DNA of 64,000 nt from NCBI GenBank assembly GCA_946699065.1, contig CAMPDV010001995.1, positions 1-64,000 of the forward strand, written 5' to 3'. The notes under the pieces are model-generated. The model worked only from the letters and a program-made list of their open reading frames with translations, made no database searches and had not been told where the DNA came from. Numbering within the stretch: the first letter of the stretch is position 1; each line of letters opens with the position of its first letter. The DNA comes from Loxodes magnus. Taxonomy: Eukaryota; Ciliophora; Karyorelictea; Loxodida; Loxodidae. Both the position numbers and the translations under genes were made by a program. Shown in pieces: positions 50,152 to 61,400 of this stretch.

Positions 50152-53049
50152 ATGTCAGAAGCTTCTTAGTACATTTAATAAGGAATCTAATTAGTTAAAT
50201 AAGCAAATTATCAAGAAGCATTTTAATATTTTAATATTGCTGTCATATTAGATCCTAATAATGCAGCTGCATATTATAATAAAGGATTCACATTGGGAAT
50301 ATTAGGAAAACACAATGAAGCAATTCAGAACTTTGATTTAAGCCTAAAGTGTAATCCTAAGTATGTAGATGCACTTTATAATAAAGGAGTTGCACTGGAA
50401 ATCTTAGGAAAACACAATGAAGCAGTTCAGAGCTTTGATTTAGCTATTAAACTTGATCCTAGCAATGCAGATGCATATCAACATAAAGGAGTCGCATTGG
50501 GAATATTAGGAAAGCATAATGAAGCAATTCAGAACTTTGATTTAGCTATTAAACTTGATCCTAATAATGCAGATGCATATCAACATAAAGGAGTCGCATT
50601 GGAAAAATTAGGAAAATTCAATGAAGCAGTTCAGAGCTTTGATTTAGCTATTAAACTTGATCCTAACAATGCAACTGCACATTACAGTAAAGGAGTCACA
50701 CTAGAAAAACTAGGAAAATTTAATGAAGCAATTAAAAACTATGATTTAGCCCTAAAGTGTGATCCTAATAATGTAGCCGCACATTATAATAAAGGAGTTG
50801 TTCTGTAAGAACTAGGAAAAAATAATGAAGCAAATCAGAGCTATGATTTAACTATTAAACTTAATCCAAGCAATGCAGCTGCACATTGTAATAAAGGAGT
50901 CGCATTGGAAAGATCAGGGAAGCACAATGAAGCAATTCAGAGCTATGATTTATCTCTTGAATTTGATCCTAATAATGCAGCTGCACATTATAATAAAGGG
51001 ATATCTTTAGAAAGTTTAGGAAAACATAATGAAGCAATTTAGAGCTTTAATGTAGCTCTTAAACTTAATCATAACAATGCAACTGTACATTATAATAAAG
51101 GAATCGTATTAGAAAAACTAGGAAAAATTAATGAAGCAATTAAAAGCTATGATTTAGCCCTAAAGTGTGATCCTAATAATGTAGCTGCACATTGTAATAA
51201 AGGAGTAGCACTGAATAAATTAGGAAAATTCAATGAAGCAATTCAAAGCTTTAATACAACTCTCAAATTAGATCTAAAAAATGCAACTGCACATTGTAAT
51301 AAAGGAGTCGCACTGGAAAAATTAGGAAAATTTATTGAAGCAATTCAGAGCTATGATTTATCTCTTGAACTTGATCCTAACAATGAAGAAACGCATTATA
51401 ATAAAGGGATATCTTTGGAAAGTTTAGGAAAACATGATGAAGCAATTCAGAGCTTTAATGTAGCTCTTAAACTTGAGCCTAGCCATGTGTATGCACATAA
51501 TAATAAAGGAGTTGCCCTAAAAAAATTAGGAAAACTTAATGAAGCAATTTAAAGCTATGATTTAGCTCTTAAAATTGATCCTATGAGTGTATTTGCGCAT
51601 TTTAATAAAGGAATCGCACTGGAAAAATTAGGAAAGCCCAATGAAGCAGTTAAAAGCTATAATTTAGCTATTTAATTCGATTCTTCTTTTTCAAAAGCGT
51701 ACAAAGAGAAGGGCTTTTCTCTCTATATTCTAGGAAATTATCTTGAAGCCATCAAATACCTTAATAAAGCTATTTAACTTGATCTCAACTATGCAGAAGC
51801 ATATTACGACAAAGGTCTAGTTCATAAAGCTTTAAATCAGAACCAAGAAGCACTTGAGAGTTTTATTAAAGCAAACAAATTAAATCCTTAACTGAAAATA
51901 CCCTAAATAAATAATATAATTTAAGATACATTTGTAGAAAATACTATTACTCTAGATAATATTTGATTTCTTTTAAATTAAAATGGAGCAGGTTAAGATA
52001 GTAAATCTAATATAAGAATATGAAACTATAGAAATTTAGTTCCCAACAATCAGTTTCTAAATGATCTATAAGTATTAGCTAAAGATTAATACGGAACTAC
52101 TTATCTAATTACTATCGATGCATCTTTTTATGCTCTTAAGATATTTAACTAATAGAGTGATTAGCAGAAACTAATAGATTAGTTCTATTTCTAATGCAAA
52201 GAGATACTTTTAATAAACAACTTAAGAGTTTAAAGAATTTTAGGAGTCGCTATTGATACTTAAGACTAAGAAAATTACAACTTTTCCTTGTTATTAGATT
52301 TTTAGTGCAAAGGAAGCTTGTTCTAGTAAATCTATGCGAAGTAGTTATTCAAAAGCAGTCAAAAATGACCTGATTTAAGATATTATTAAAAACTTAATTT
52401 ACTTAACTAGATAGCAGAAGGTATAAAAGCAATTCACTCTAGAAACTTAATACATAAAGAACTAAAATCTCTAAATATTCTACTAGATGAGCAATATTAA
52501 CCTAAAATAGTTATTTTAGGATTATTCGATTCTACTCATTGGCTTACAACAATAGAATAAAAAGGATTTCATTAATGAATGGCTCCTGAGCAATTCGACA
52601 AAAATGTGACTATGAAAAGTGATATCTGATCTTTAGGTTGTATCGGAGTGGAAATATTCAATGAAGAATTACTTTATCCAAATATAAATGAATAAGAATA
52701 ACTAAAATAAATAGTCTATATTAATAAAATGATTCCTATGTTTTCAAACGAAATATTATAAGAGCCTGAATTAACTGATCTATTCTACAGATGTCTAGCT
52801 TATGACTAAAATATAAGACCAGATATAGATAGCTTTATAAGTTAGATAGAAAGATTAAAGCAAAAGTGAAATCCTTAAAGTTTAGATGGAATTATTAGTT
52901 AATAGGGCTAGAATGAAGGGATAAAGGAATAAGGTCATAAAATAAAATAACTTCCTTAAGAGTAGAAGATTACATCAGAAGGATATCAAGAAACAAAGCT
53001 TGAGAATTTAAATATTAGTGATATTGAAGAAAGAAAAGTTGAAAAGTGA
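50152..53049 (+). CDS. TPR-pseudokinase copy E, intact, 965 aa
   Basis: ATG at 50152 (MSEASQYIQQG), one unbroken frame to TGA at 53047. About 16 TPR units (LGKHNEAIQNFDL, LDPNNADAYQHKG) fill residues 20-580; one stretch, 50293-50808, uses so few TAR codons that it is open even in the standard code. Kinase-like domain: RIWNY at 623, AKDQYGTTYL, ALKIF, HKELKSLN at 768 in place of HRD, VILG in place of DFG, HWLTT (W is TGG), QWMAPEQF, DIWSLGC at 824, RPDID. Both catalytic Asp residues are missing, so it is probably an inactive scaffold kinase. TGA codes W about six times, including conserved QKWNPQ. It is the reference copy for judging frame breaks in the others. Family B copy 7 follows. Confidence 0.92.
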
Positions 53050-53324
53050 AACTTTTTATAGATGATTTTATATAATTTTAAGCTAGTTATAAAAAAATTT
53101 ATTAAAGAACTAAAGCTTCTATACTTTAAAATATTAATAGCTTTAGTTAAATAAGTGTTTTTCTATTCAAAAATGTTTGGATATTAATAAAAGATTAGCT
53201 ACTTTATAAACTAAATTTAATATTTAAGAATATTAGTAACTATTCTATATTTTAACTTACATTATTATCTTACCTTTTATAGGTTATCTTAACTTTATTA
53301 TTATTAATATAATATGGTTGATGA

Positions 53325-53790
53325 CTAATGTCAGCTTGACTTCTAAGCTAGCCATTATGAATAAGGTGTACACATCCAAGGAGATAAGCCAAATTTATTT
53401 ATGTTTCTTGCTAGATTAAAAGTTTGATTGATGATATGTTACCTCCTAGATCTGGATAAAATTTTCTGCTGCTTCATGTCGTATAACAAGGCAGAAGATA
53501 AAATGGAAGATGCAACACAAAGAGGAGGAATCTAATTTTGGTTTTTTATAACTGGAATCTAATTTAAGAAATTATTTTTTCATTTCAATAAAGCCAAGAA
53601 TTATGATTACATAAGACTTTCTATTTGGAGGAAATGAAGCGCTTCCTGATTGAATCAAGGCATCAAAACTGAGGCAAGAAATATTAAAGAATACATGGGA
53701 AATTATTTCTAAATTCAGAGAACACTAATATCTATTTTAAAAATAATTCGTGACTAACCAATTAAAGGTGATATCACGATTATTAATTAA
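53325..53790 (+). other. Unique ~450-bp insertion with a protein-like frame
   Basis: Relative to the otherwise similar sequence after copy B (11230-11500), about 450 bp of less AT-rich DNA is inserted here. One frame reads KPRIMITQDFLFGGNE, LPDWIKASKLRQEI and NTWEIISKFREHQ. The right edge carries the palindrome GTGATATCAC. It may be a gene fragment or a remnant of a mobile element; no domain was recognised. Confidence 0.35.
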
Positions 53791-53834
53791 TTTATTTATT
53801 TAACTTTATCTTTTAATTAAAGCATATCAAATCA

Positions 53835-54142
53835 TTATTTTCTATTTATTTAAAATGAAAACATATGTATCAATCAATTGAAATAGATAAAGACCATTAA
53901 TATTTAGATCAATTATATTAGATTCCAAGCTCAGCTTAGCCTTAAGATATGCTTTATGCCTATTAATTTAATGCATATACCGTAATTTTATTTCTAGTCA
54001 TTTAGTTGCATTTATTTAGGAGACTAATTATTAATTTTACTAAGATTGTGGTTTAATTAATTTAAGTCCTAAGCTTAGTTATATTAACAGATTAGAGGAA
54101 ATATTTATAAGTTTTAGGAGATTAAAATTATTAATCACATAT
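53835..54142. repeat. Duplicated segment, copy 2 (partner at 11480-11775)
   Basis: Nearly identical to 11480-11775 over about 300 bp, including the AAATGAAAACATATGTATCA stretch, and ends at the same point, ATTAATCACATAT. Beyond it the two loci diverge: MORN remnant there, family B here. Confidence 0.6.
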
Positions 54143-54159
54143 CTTTGAATATGTAGAAA

Positions 54160-55620
54160 AGAATTAATACTGCCTTATTAGTTTGTACATTCAAATGGTT
54201 GTTCAGAAGAGAAAAAGTGAAATAGTATACTCTTATTTTAAGTTTCTAAAGACTTCTCTCTTAAATTTTATGGATAATTCGTTCAGAGAATGTATGCTTA
54301 ATTTTTCAGTTCTTCATTACATCTAGAAGTGAAAAAATTGATATAGCTTGAATGATTTAACAATTTAAAGCTCAATTTAACACGTTACTGTTACTATATA
54401 AAAGTAGAAAATAGAGATAAGAACTAGGTTATTTCAAGGGATTTTATTGTTTTTCTAGTTCTTATGAGTAAATTTTGATGTAAATGATATAAATGATTCG
54501 GTAAGAAATAAATAGTATACGTTCTTAATGATTATGTAGAGGTATTTAAGAAGATAGAAATTGATATGGTTATAAGAATAAACAAAAGGCAATTAAATGT
54601 GGTTTAATTTTATTTTTCAACAAATAAAAAGGAATTAAAAAAGCCTTATTAGTTTTAATTTATTATGACAGCTGTCTTTAAACTAACTAATAATACTTTT
54701 TGAAGACTACAAAGAATTAAATATTTTTAAATAAAGAAGCAATATTTATTCATTGTGAAGCAGGTTTGGATAAACCTGGAACTTTAATAGAGTGTTTATC
54801 TTTAAAAACTACAAATTTCCTCAGAAGCTTTTATAGCATGAATCAAATATGCAAATAAGATTTATTTTAGAATCATAGCAGTATATTTAGTCATAACATA
54901 AGCTTATTATTAAATAGATTTGAATAAATTAGTTTATTTTAACTATTAGTCAAACTCTAACTTCATTTCTCAATTTTAGCTTAAGCAAAAAGCAGATAGA
55001 TTTCATCTTAAAGCATGAATGAATCTAGAAGAGAGAAATTATGCCAGGAAAAGATTACGAAAATGCTTTAACTTCTGAATATAAATTATTATCACTATAT
55101 GGAAATAATGATTAGACAGAAAATCTAATTAAAACTATAAAGAAATAGCTATTTTCAAACTTTTCTGATAAATAAACTTATAAATTTAGTTTTTACACAA
55201 CAACAGCAAGATAAAGGGACGTGAGAGGTGCTAGTTTAATTTATTGTATATACTACAAGCTATAATTAAGACCGATATCTACATGAAGATCAGCTACAAA
55301 ATCAAAAACAGATTTAGTAAAAGTCATCTTATAATTTGCTAGAAACTTAGAGAAAGATTCATTATTATTAAAGTCAAAAGCAAAGCTATTTAAATTAGAA
55401 CTTTAAGCCGAAAGCGATAAATTAAGAAAATCCTGGAATAAGAATGCTAAACTAAGAAATATCAGCTATAGAATACTAATCTAGAAGCAAGAAAAGTAAA
55501 ATTGTTTGAAAGCATCTTGAACAAACCCAAATAACCTCATTTAGTATAAAGAATTAGATTTATTATTTTCATAAGCAAAGTTAAAATTTTAGTAATATAA
55601 TTCACAAAGGAAAGAAAAAA
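54160..55620 (+). pseudogene. Family B element, copy 7
   Basis: Plus strand, downstream of copy E. The N-terminal segment near 54220-54460 aligns with copy 1 (KTSLLN-like, KVENRDKN). The C-terminal part is clearer: GKDYENALTSEYKLLSLYG near 55040, TDLVKVILQFARNLEKD, KLRKSWNKNAKLRN and SWTNPNNLIQYKEL up to 55590. It aligns with copies 1 and 3. Frame changes between segments suggest decay. It sits after a TPR-pseudokinase gene on the same strand, as copies 1 and 5 do. Confidence 0.55.
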
Positions 55621-55649
55621 TGGTAGAAGGTTTCAAAAAGGGCTTCTAT

Positions 55650-56473
55650 ACCACCTCTTCTTTAGCCAAAAAAGAAGAGAAGAAGCAGGAAACCATTTCT
55701 TAGCAGTCTTCTTTTTCATAATCCTAACTTTTTCTTACTTAATAACCTGGAAATTAACAAGAGTAACGAAAGCAAGACCTAAAGACAATCCATATGGAAA
55801 CTCCAACCTCAAATGAGAAACTAAGGAAGCAGATGAAGTCTGCTTTACATCAGAAGGTATCGGAGTTCAACCTTCTGGCCAAATGAGCATGGAATAGCTC
55901 ATAAAAGTGGAAATAAACCTACAGGAAGAGGTTAAAAGGCTTCGTAAGGAGAACACGAAGTTGACAGAGCAGATCTCTCATGGAATTTAAGATACACTTG
56001 ATCTTAGAATGGCCAATTAGGAAAGGATGATTGAGGCTTTATGAAAGTATCAGCAAGAATAAAATAGTTAGACAAAATCTTAGATACAATAATTTCAGAG
56101 CTAAAATACACAATTGGAATTTAAAATTTCAAGTCAACAACAAATGGAACAAATTGAAAAGGAACCTAACTAAAACTGCAAAATGGAGATTGAGGAAATA
56201 GGAGGAAGCAAGTCAATCGGAAGAACAGCAAGGAAGATTAGATTTTTAAAGAAATGCTACTTTTGTTGCTAACAAGGTCACTTATACAAATAGTGCAAGA
56301 AATTTTATCAATTCAAGAAAAAATACTGAATCAAGGAAAAGAAGGAAAGAGAAATGCTGTTTTGCAATTGGGAAGGAGAAATCTATAAGAGAAAATTGAA
56401 TCAAGATAAACTGAGACTGATTTTAACAAGACCTATTGGAAGAAGACGACAAGGAATAAACCAAATGGAGTGA
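55650..56473 (+). mobile_element. Retrotransposon ORF1-like protein (coiled coil + CCHC knuckle)
   Basis: One frame from about 55650 to TGA at 56471. An N-terminal hydrophobic patch (FLAVFFFIILTF) is followed by DEVCFTSEGIGVQPSG, a coiled coil (INLQEEVKRLRKENTKL, then Q-rich), and a zinc knuckle CYFCCQQGHLYKQC matching C-x2-C-x4-H-x4-C near 56260, followed by a basic tail (RPIGRRRQG). A coiled coil plus CCHC knuckle is typical of LINE ORF1 and Gag-like RNA-binding proteins. The DNA is less AT-rich than its flanks, like the LINE ORF2 tail at 48.06 kb, and may belong to the same element family. The start is unresolved; an ATG in another frame is at 55619. An inverted repeat CTCTTCTTT/AAAGAAGAG lies at about 55655-55680. 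Confidence 0.7.
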
Positions 56474-57532
56474 GATAAAACTTATAAACTTATTTTAAGC
56501 GACAGTTATGAAATCTACTGCTAAACAATATTAAATAAATATAATTCACAAAGCATGAGAACAGCTTAAAATTACTAAGGATAGCTAATAGTAAAATTTT
56601 GTTTTCGACTAAGTAAGGTTTTAAGAAGATATTTATTATGACTAGCTGTAAGAGTAAAGCTCAGATTAAAAATTTCTTTTATAAGCCTAAAAATGTTTGG
56701 CAGAGTACTTTGTGTGGCTAATAGAAATATAAAGTACAGCCTAGTTGATAACTTTATAAGATCGAAGTAGAAATAATAGTCATACTTAAGTATACACGAG
56801 TATTCATCTTGAAATTTTTTAAGAAGCTATTCTAAAGATTCCTGAAAAGTAAATTCAATGAACTAAATCTATATGAATAAATCAATCAGCAAAATAGACT
56901 AACTATTATAAAAAGGAGTATCATCCCTTCAAGACTCGCCTATCAAAATATTAGTAAATTTATACAAGAATAGCTAATTATGAATCAATAATCATTATTT
57001 TTCCTAAATATTAGAGGAATGGAACAAGCAGAATGATTTGCAGATAATCTTCATATTATAAGGAGTAATTAAATAAGTTACAATAAAATATTAATAGAAA
57101 TATAATTCACGAAGATAAACTTCAATGATATTCGAAAGAAATATTAATCACTTAGCTTTAGGTTATCTTTTAGTACTTTATATAAGCATTAATTGTATTT
57201 AAAAGTTATCTATAAGTTTAAAAAGATATATTTATATATAATAAGCTTAGCTAGATTTTTAGTAAAGGCTTATAATTACACTAAAGTAATTCTAAATTTA
57301 AGTTTATATTTTCTATTATAGGTAAATATTTAAATGTTAAACTTAGTTATATAAATATAAATGTTTCAGCACTCAACAGTATCTGCAAAGCTACTTAGAT
57401 CTTTTAAAATAAGTTTATTTAAGGTTATAAAAATAAAGCTGTTCTGCTAACTAATGCTTTTTAATTGTTACTTATATTTACCTCACTACATAAGCATTAG
57501 CTTATTAAAATTAGATACCATTAAATTATAAA
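56474..57532. other. AT-rich region, nothing recognised
   Basis: No gene or repeat beyond short echoes of ATATAATTCAC at about 56540 and 57100. The last 400 bases are nearly pure A/T. Confidence 0.35.
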
Positions 57533-58010
57533 ATGATGCCTTCATAGTTTAGTTATTAATGACCTATCTAAGATTTATTTGACTCTTTGGATAGTAATTC
57601 TAATTAAGAGATTTAAAGATAATTTAGTTGAAAAACAGAGTGTAATTAGTAGTTGACTTGAAAGGTTTTTGATAGTAGTGAGACATAAGAAAGAGATGAA
57701 TACTAATAAGTAATGAATAATAAGGATTCTATTAAATAAGCTAAATGAATAGTCTTTCTTAATTAAATAAATAGGTAAAAATATATTAAAAGTATAAATA
57801 TTTCTCATTATAGATTAGCTAAACCTAGCATAATAAATTAATACTAGGAACAAGATAAATATGCAGGTAAAAGTAAAGATAAGACTATAGTACTAGAAAA
57901 TTAATAATTAAATATCCTTAAATAATAGTAAACAATAAGTGCTTATAGAGTAAACAAACTATTTATAACCTTTAAATTAATGCTAAAACTTATTTATTAT
58001 TTCCTAAATA
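57533..58010 (+). CDS. Possible small Q/N-rich protein
   Basis: From ATG at 57533 (MMPSQFSYQWPIQD) the reassigned code gives a protein-like frame: DLFDSLDSNSNQEIQ, WKTECNQQLTWKVFD, DEYQQVMNNKDSIKQ, RLAKPSIINQYQEQD, KSKDKTIVLENQQLN. Four TGA read as W. No TGA terminator follows in this frame before the TPR gene at 58447, so the end is not defined; the value given is where composition stops looking coding. Small acidic-then-basic layout with a possible coiled C-terminus. No family recognised. Confidence 0.4.
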
Positions 58011-58446
58011 TAACTATAAATAAGTATTTTCATTAGTGCAATGTGGAAATAAATAAAACATAAAAGTACCAAATTAAATTATAATTAAAACTATTAATTT
58101 TTGCTATTTAGTTTACAACTATCAGTCTTTGTTGTTTGTATAAAATATCTTATTTAAATACAGAATTTCTATTATAATAAACAAATAAAGTATTACTAAA
58201 TTATCTAATATTACAAATAATTTAAAATTATTACTACTCCAATTATTAAAAAGAAAAGAAAGTCATGTCTTTATATAAAAAATAGATAGGCTATAAGCAT
58301 AAAACTACTTTAGATAATATTAAGAAATATAAATAGAAAATACATTTATAGCAATAAAATTGTTGTACTAAATAATTAAAGCATACAGTATATCCTAATA
58401 CATTTTAAAATACACAGAAATTTATATTTTTTAGTATTAATTAAAA

Positions 58447-61400
58447 ATGCAAGAAGCTGATGAATATAATCGAAAAGGGAATTGTTTATTAAAATTAGGA
58501 AAGTTTCTTGAAGCAAATGAATGCTTTGAAATAGCTATTGCATTAAATCCTAATAAGGCAGCTATTTATCATAATAAGGGAATAGCATTGGAAAAAATCG
58601 GTAAATATAACGAAGCTATTCAGAGTTTCGATAAAGCTCTGAACCTTGATCCTAATTAGGCAGCTGTTTATCATAATAAAGGGAAAGCGCTTGAAAAAAT
58701 TGGTAAATATAACGAAGCTATTCAGAGTTTCGATAAAGCTCTGAACCTTGATCCTAATTAGGCAGCTGTTTATCATAATAAAGGGAAAGCGCTTGAAAAA
58801 ATTGGTAAATATAACGAAGCTATTCAGAGTTTCGATAAAGCTCTGAATCTGGATCCTAATTAGGCAGTTGCATATCATAATAAAGGGAAAGCGCTTGAAA
58901 AAATTGGTAAATATAACGAAGCTATTCAGAGTTTCGATAAAGCTCTGAACCTTGATCCTAATTAGGCAGCTGTTTATCATAATAAAGGGAAAGCGCTTGA
59001 AAAAATTGGTAAATATAACGAAGCTATTCAGAGTTTCGATAAAGCTCTGAATCTGGATCTTAATAAGGCAGCTGTTTATTATAATAAAGGACAAGTACTT
59101 GAAAAGCTTGGGAAATATAACGAAGCTATTCAGAGTTTCGATAAGGCTCTGAATCTGGATCCTAATTAGGCAGTTGCATATCATAATAAAGGGAAAGCGC
59201 TTGAAAAAATTGGTAAATATAACGAAGCTATTCAGAGTTTCGATAAAGCTCTGAACCTTGATCCTAATTAGGCAGCTGTTTATCATAATAAAGGGAAAGC
59301 GCTTGAAAAAATTGGTAAATATAACGAAGCTATTCAGAGTTTCGATAAAGCTCTGAATCTGGATCTTAATAAGGCAGCTGTTTATTATAATAAAGGACAA
59401 GTACTTGAAAAGCTTGGGAAATATAACGAAGCTATCTAGAGTTTCGATAAAGCTCTGAACCTTGATCCTAATTAGGCAGTTGCATATCATAATAAAGGGA
59501 AAGCGCTTGAAAAAATTGGTAAATATAACGAAGCTATCTAGAGTTTCGATAAAGCTCTGAACCTTGATCCTAATTAGGCAGCTGTTTATCATAATAAAGG
59601 GAAAGCGCTTGAAAAAATTGGTAAATATAACGAAGCTATTCAGAGTTTCGATAAAGCTCTGAATCTGGATCTTAATAAGGCAGCTATTTATCATAATAAG
59701 GGAATAGCATTGGAAAAAGTTGGTAAATATAACGAAGCTATTCAGAGTTTCGATAAGGCTCTGAATCTGGATCCTAATTAGGCAGTTGCATATCATAATA
59801 AAGGGAAAGCGCTTGAAAAAATTGGTAAATATAACGAAGCTATTCAGAGTTTCGATAAAGCTCTGAACCTTGATCCTAATTAGGCAGCTGTTTATCATAA
59901 TAAAGGGAAAGCACTTGAAAAAATTGGTAAATATAACGAAGCTATTCAGAGTTTCGATAAAGCTCTGAATCTGGATCTTAATAAGGCAGCTGTTTATTAT
60001 AATAAAGGACAAGTACTTGAAAAGCTTGGGAAATATAACGAAGCTATCTAGAGTTTCGATAAAGCTCTGAACCTTGATCCTAATTAGGCAGCTATTTATC
60101 ATAATAAAGGGAAAGCGCTTGAAAAAATTGGTAAATATAACGAAGCTATCTAGAGTTTCGATAAAGCTCTGAACCTTGATCCTAATTAGGCAGCTATTTA
60201 TCATAATAAAGGGAAAGCGCTTGAAAAAATTGGTAAATATAACGAAGCTATCTAGAGTTTCGATAAAGCTCTGAACCTTGATCCTAATTAGGCAGCTATT
60301 TATCATAATAAAGGGAAAGCGCTTGAAAAAATTGGTAAATATAACGAAGCTATTCAGAGTTTCGATAAAGCTCTGAATCTGGATCTTAATAAGGCAGCTG
60401 TTTATTATAATAAAGGACAAGTACTTGAAAAGCTTGGGAAATATAACGAAGCTATCTAGAGTTTCGATAAAGCTCTGAACCTTGATCCTAATTAGGCAGC
60501 TATTTATCATAATAAAGGGAAAGCGCTTGAAAAAATTGGTAAATATAACGAAGCTATCTAGAGTTTCGATAAAGCTCTGAACCTTGATCCTAATTAGGCA
60601 GCTATTTATCATAATAAGGGAATAGCATTGGAAAAAGTTGGTAAATATAACGAAGCTATTCAGAGTTTCGATAAGGCTCTGAATCTGGATCCTAATTAGG
60701 CAGTTGCATATCATAATAAAGGGAAAGCGCTTGAAAAAATTGGTAAATATAACGAAGCTATCTAGAGTTTCGATAAAGCTCTGAATCTGGATCTTAATAA
60801 GGCAGCTATTTATCATAATAAGGGAATAGCATTGGAAAAAGTTGGTAAATATAACGAAGCTATTCAGAGTTTCGATAAGGCTCTGAACCTCGACCCTAAT
60901 TAGGCAGTTGCATATCATAATAAAGGGAAAGCGCTTGAAAAAATTGGTAAATATAACGAAGCTATCTAGAGTTTCGATAAAGCTCTGAACCTTGATCCTA
61001 ATTAGGCAGCTGTTTATCATAATAAAGGGAAAGCGCTTGAAAAAATTGGTAAATATAACGAAGCTATTCAGAGTTTCGATAAAGCTCTGAACCTCGACCC
61101 TAATTAGGCAGCTATTTATCATAATAAGGGAATAGCATTGGAAAAAGTTGGTAAATATAACGAAGCTATTCAGAGTTTCGATAAGGCTCTGAATCTGGAT
61201 CCTAATTATGGCAGTTGCATATCATAATAAAGGGAAAGCGCTTGAAAAAATTGGTAAATATAACGAAGCTATTCAGAGTTTCGATAAAGCTCTGAATCTG
61301 GATCTTAATAAGGCAGCTGTTTATTATAATAAAGGACAAGTACTTGAAAAGCTTGGGAAATATAACGAAGCTATCTAGAATTTTGATAAAGCTCTGAACC

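Noticed and set aside
57575..57808. Minus-strand standard-code frame (77 aa).
   Set aside because: Overlaps the more protein-like plus-strand frame from 57533 and has low-complexity composition.
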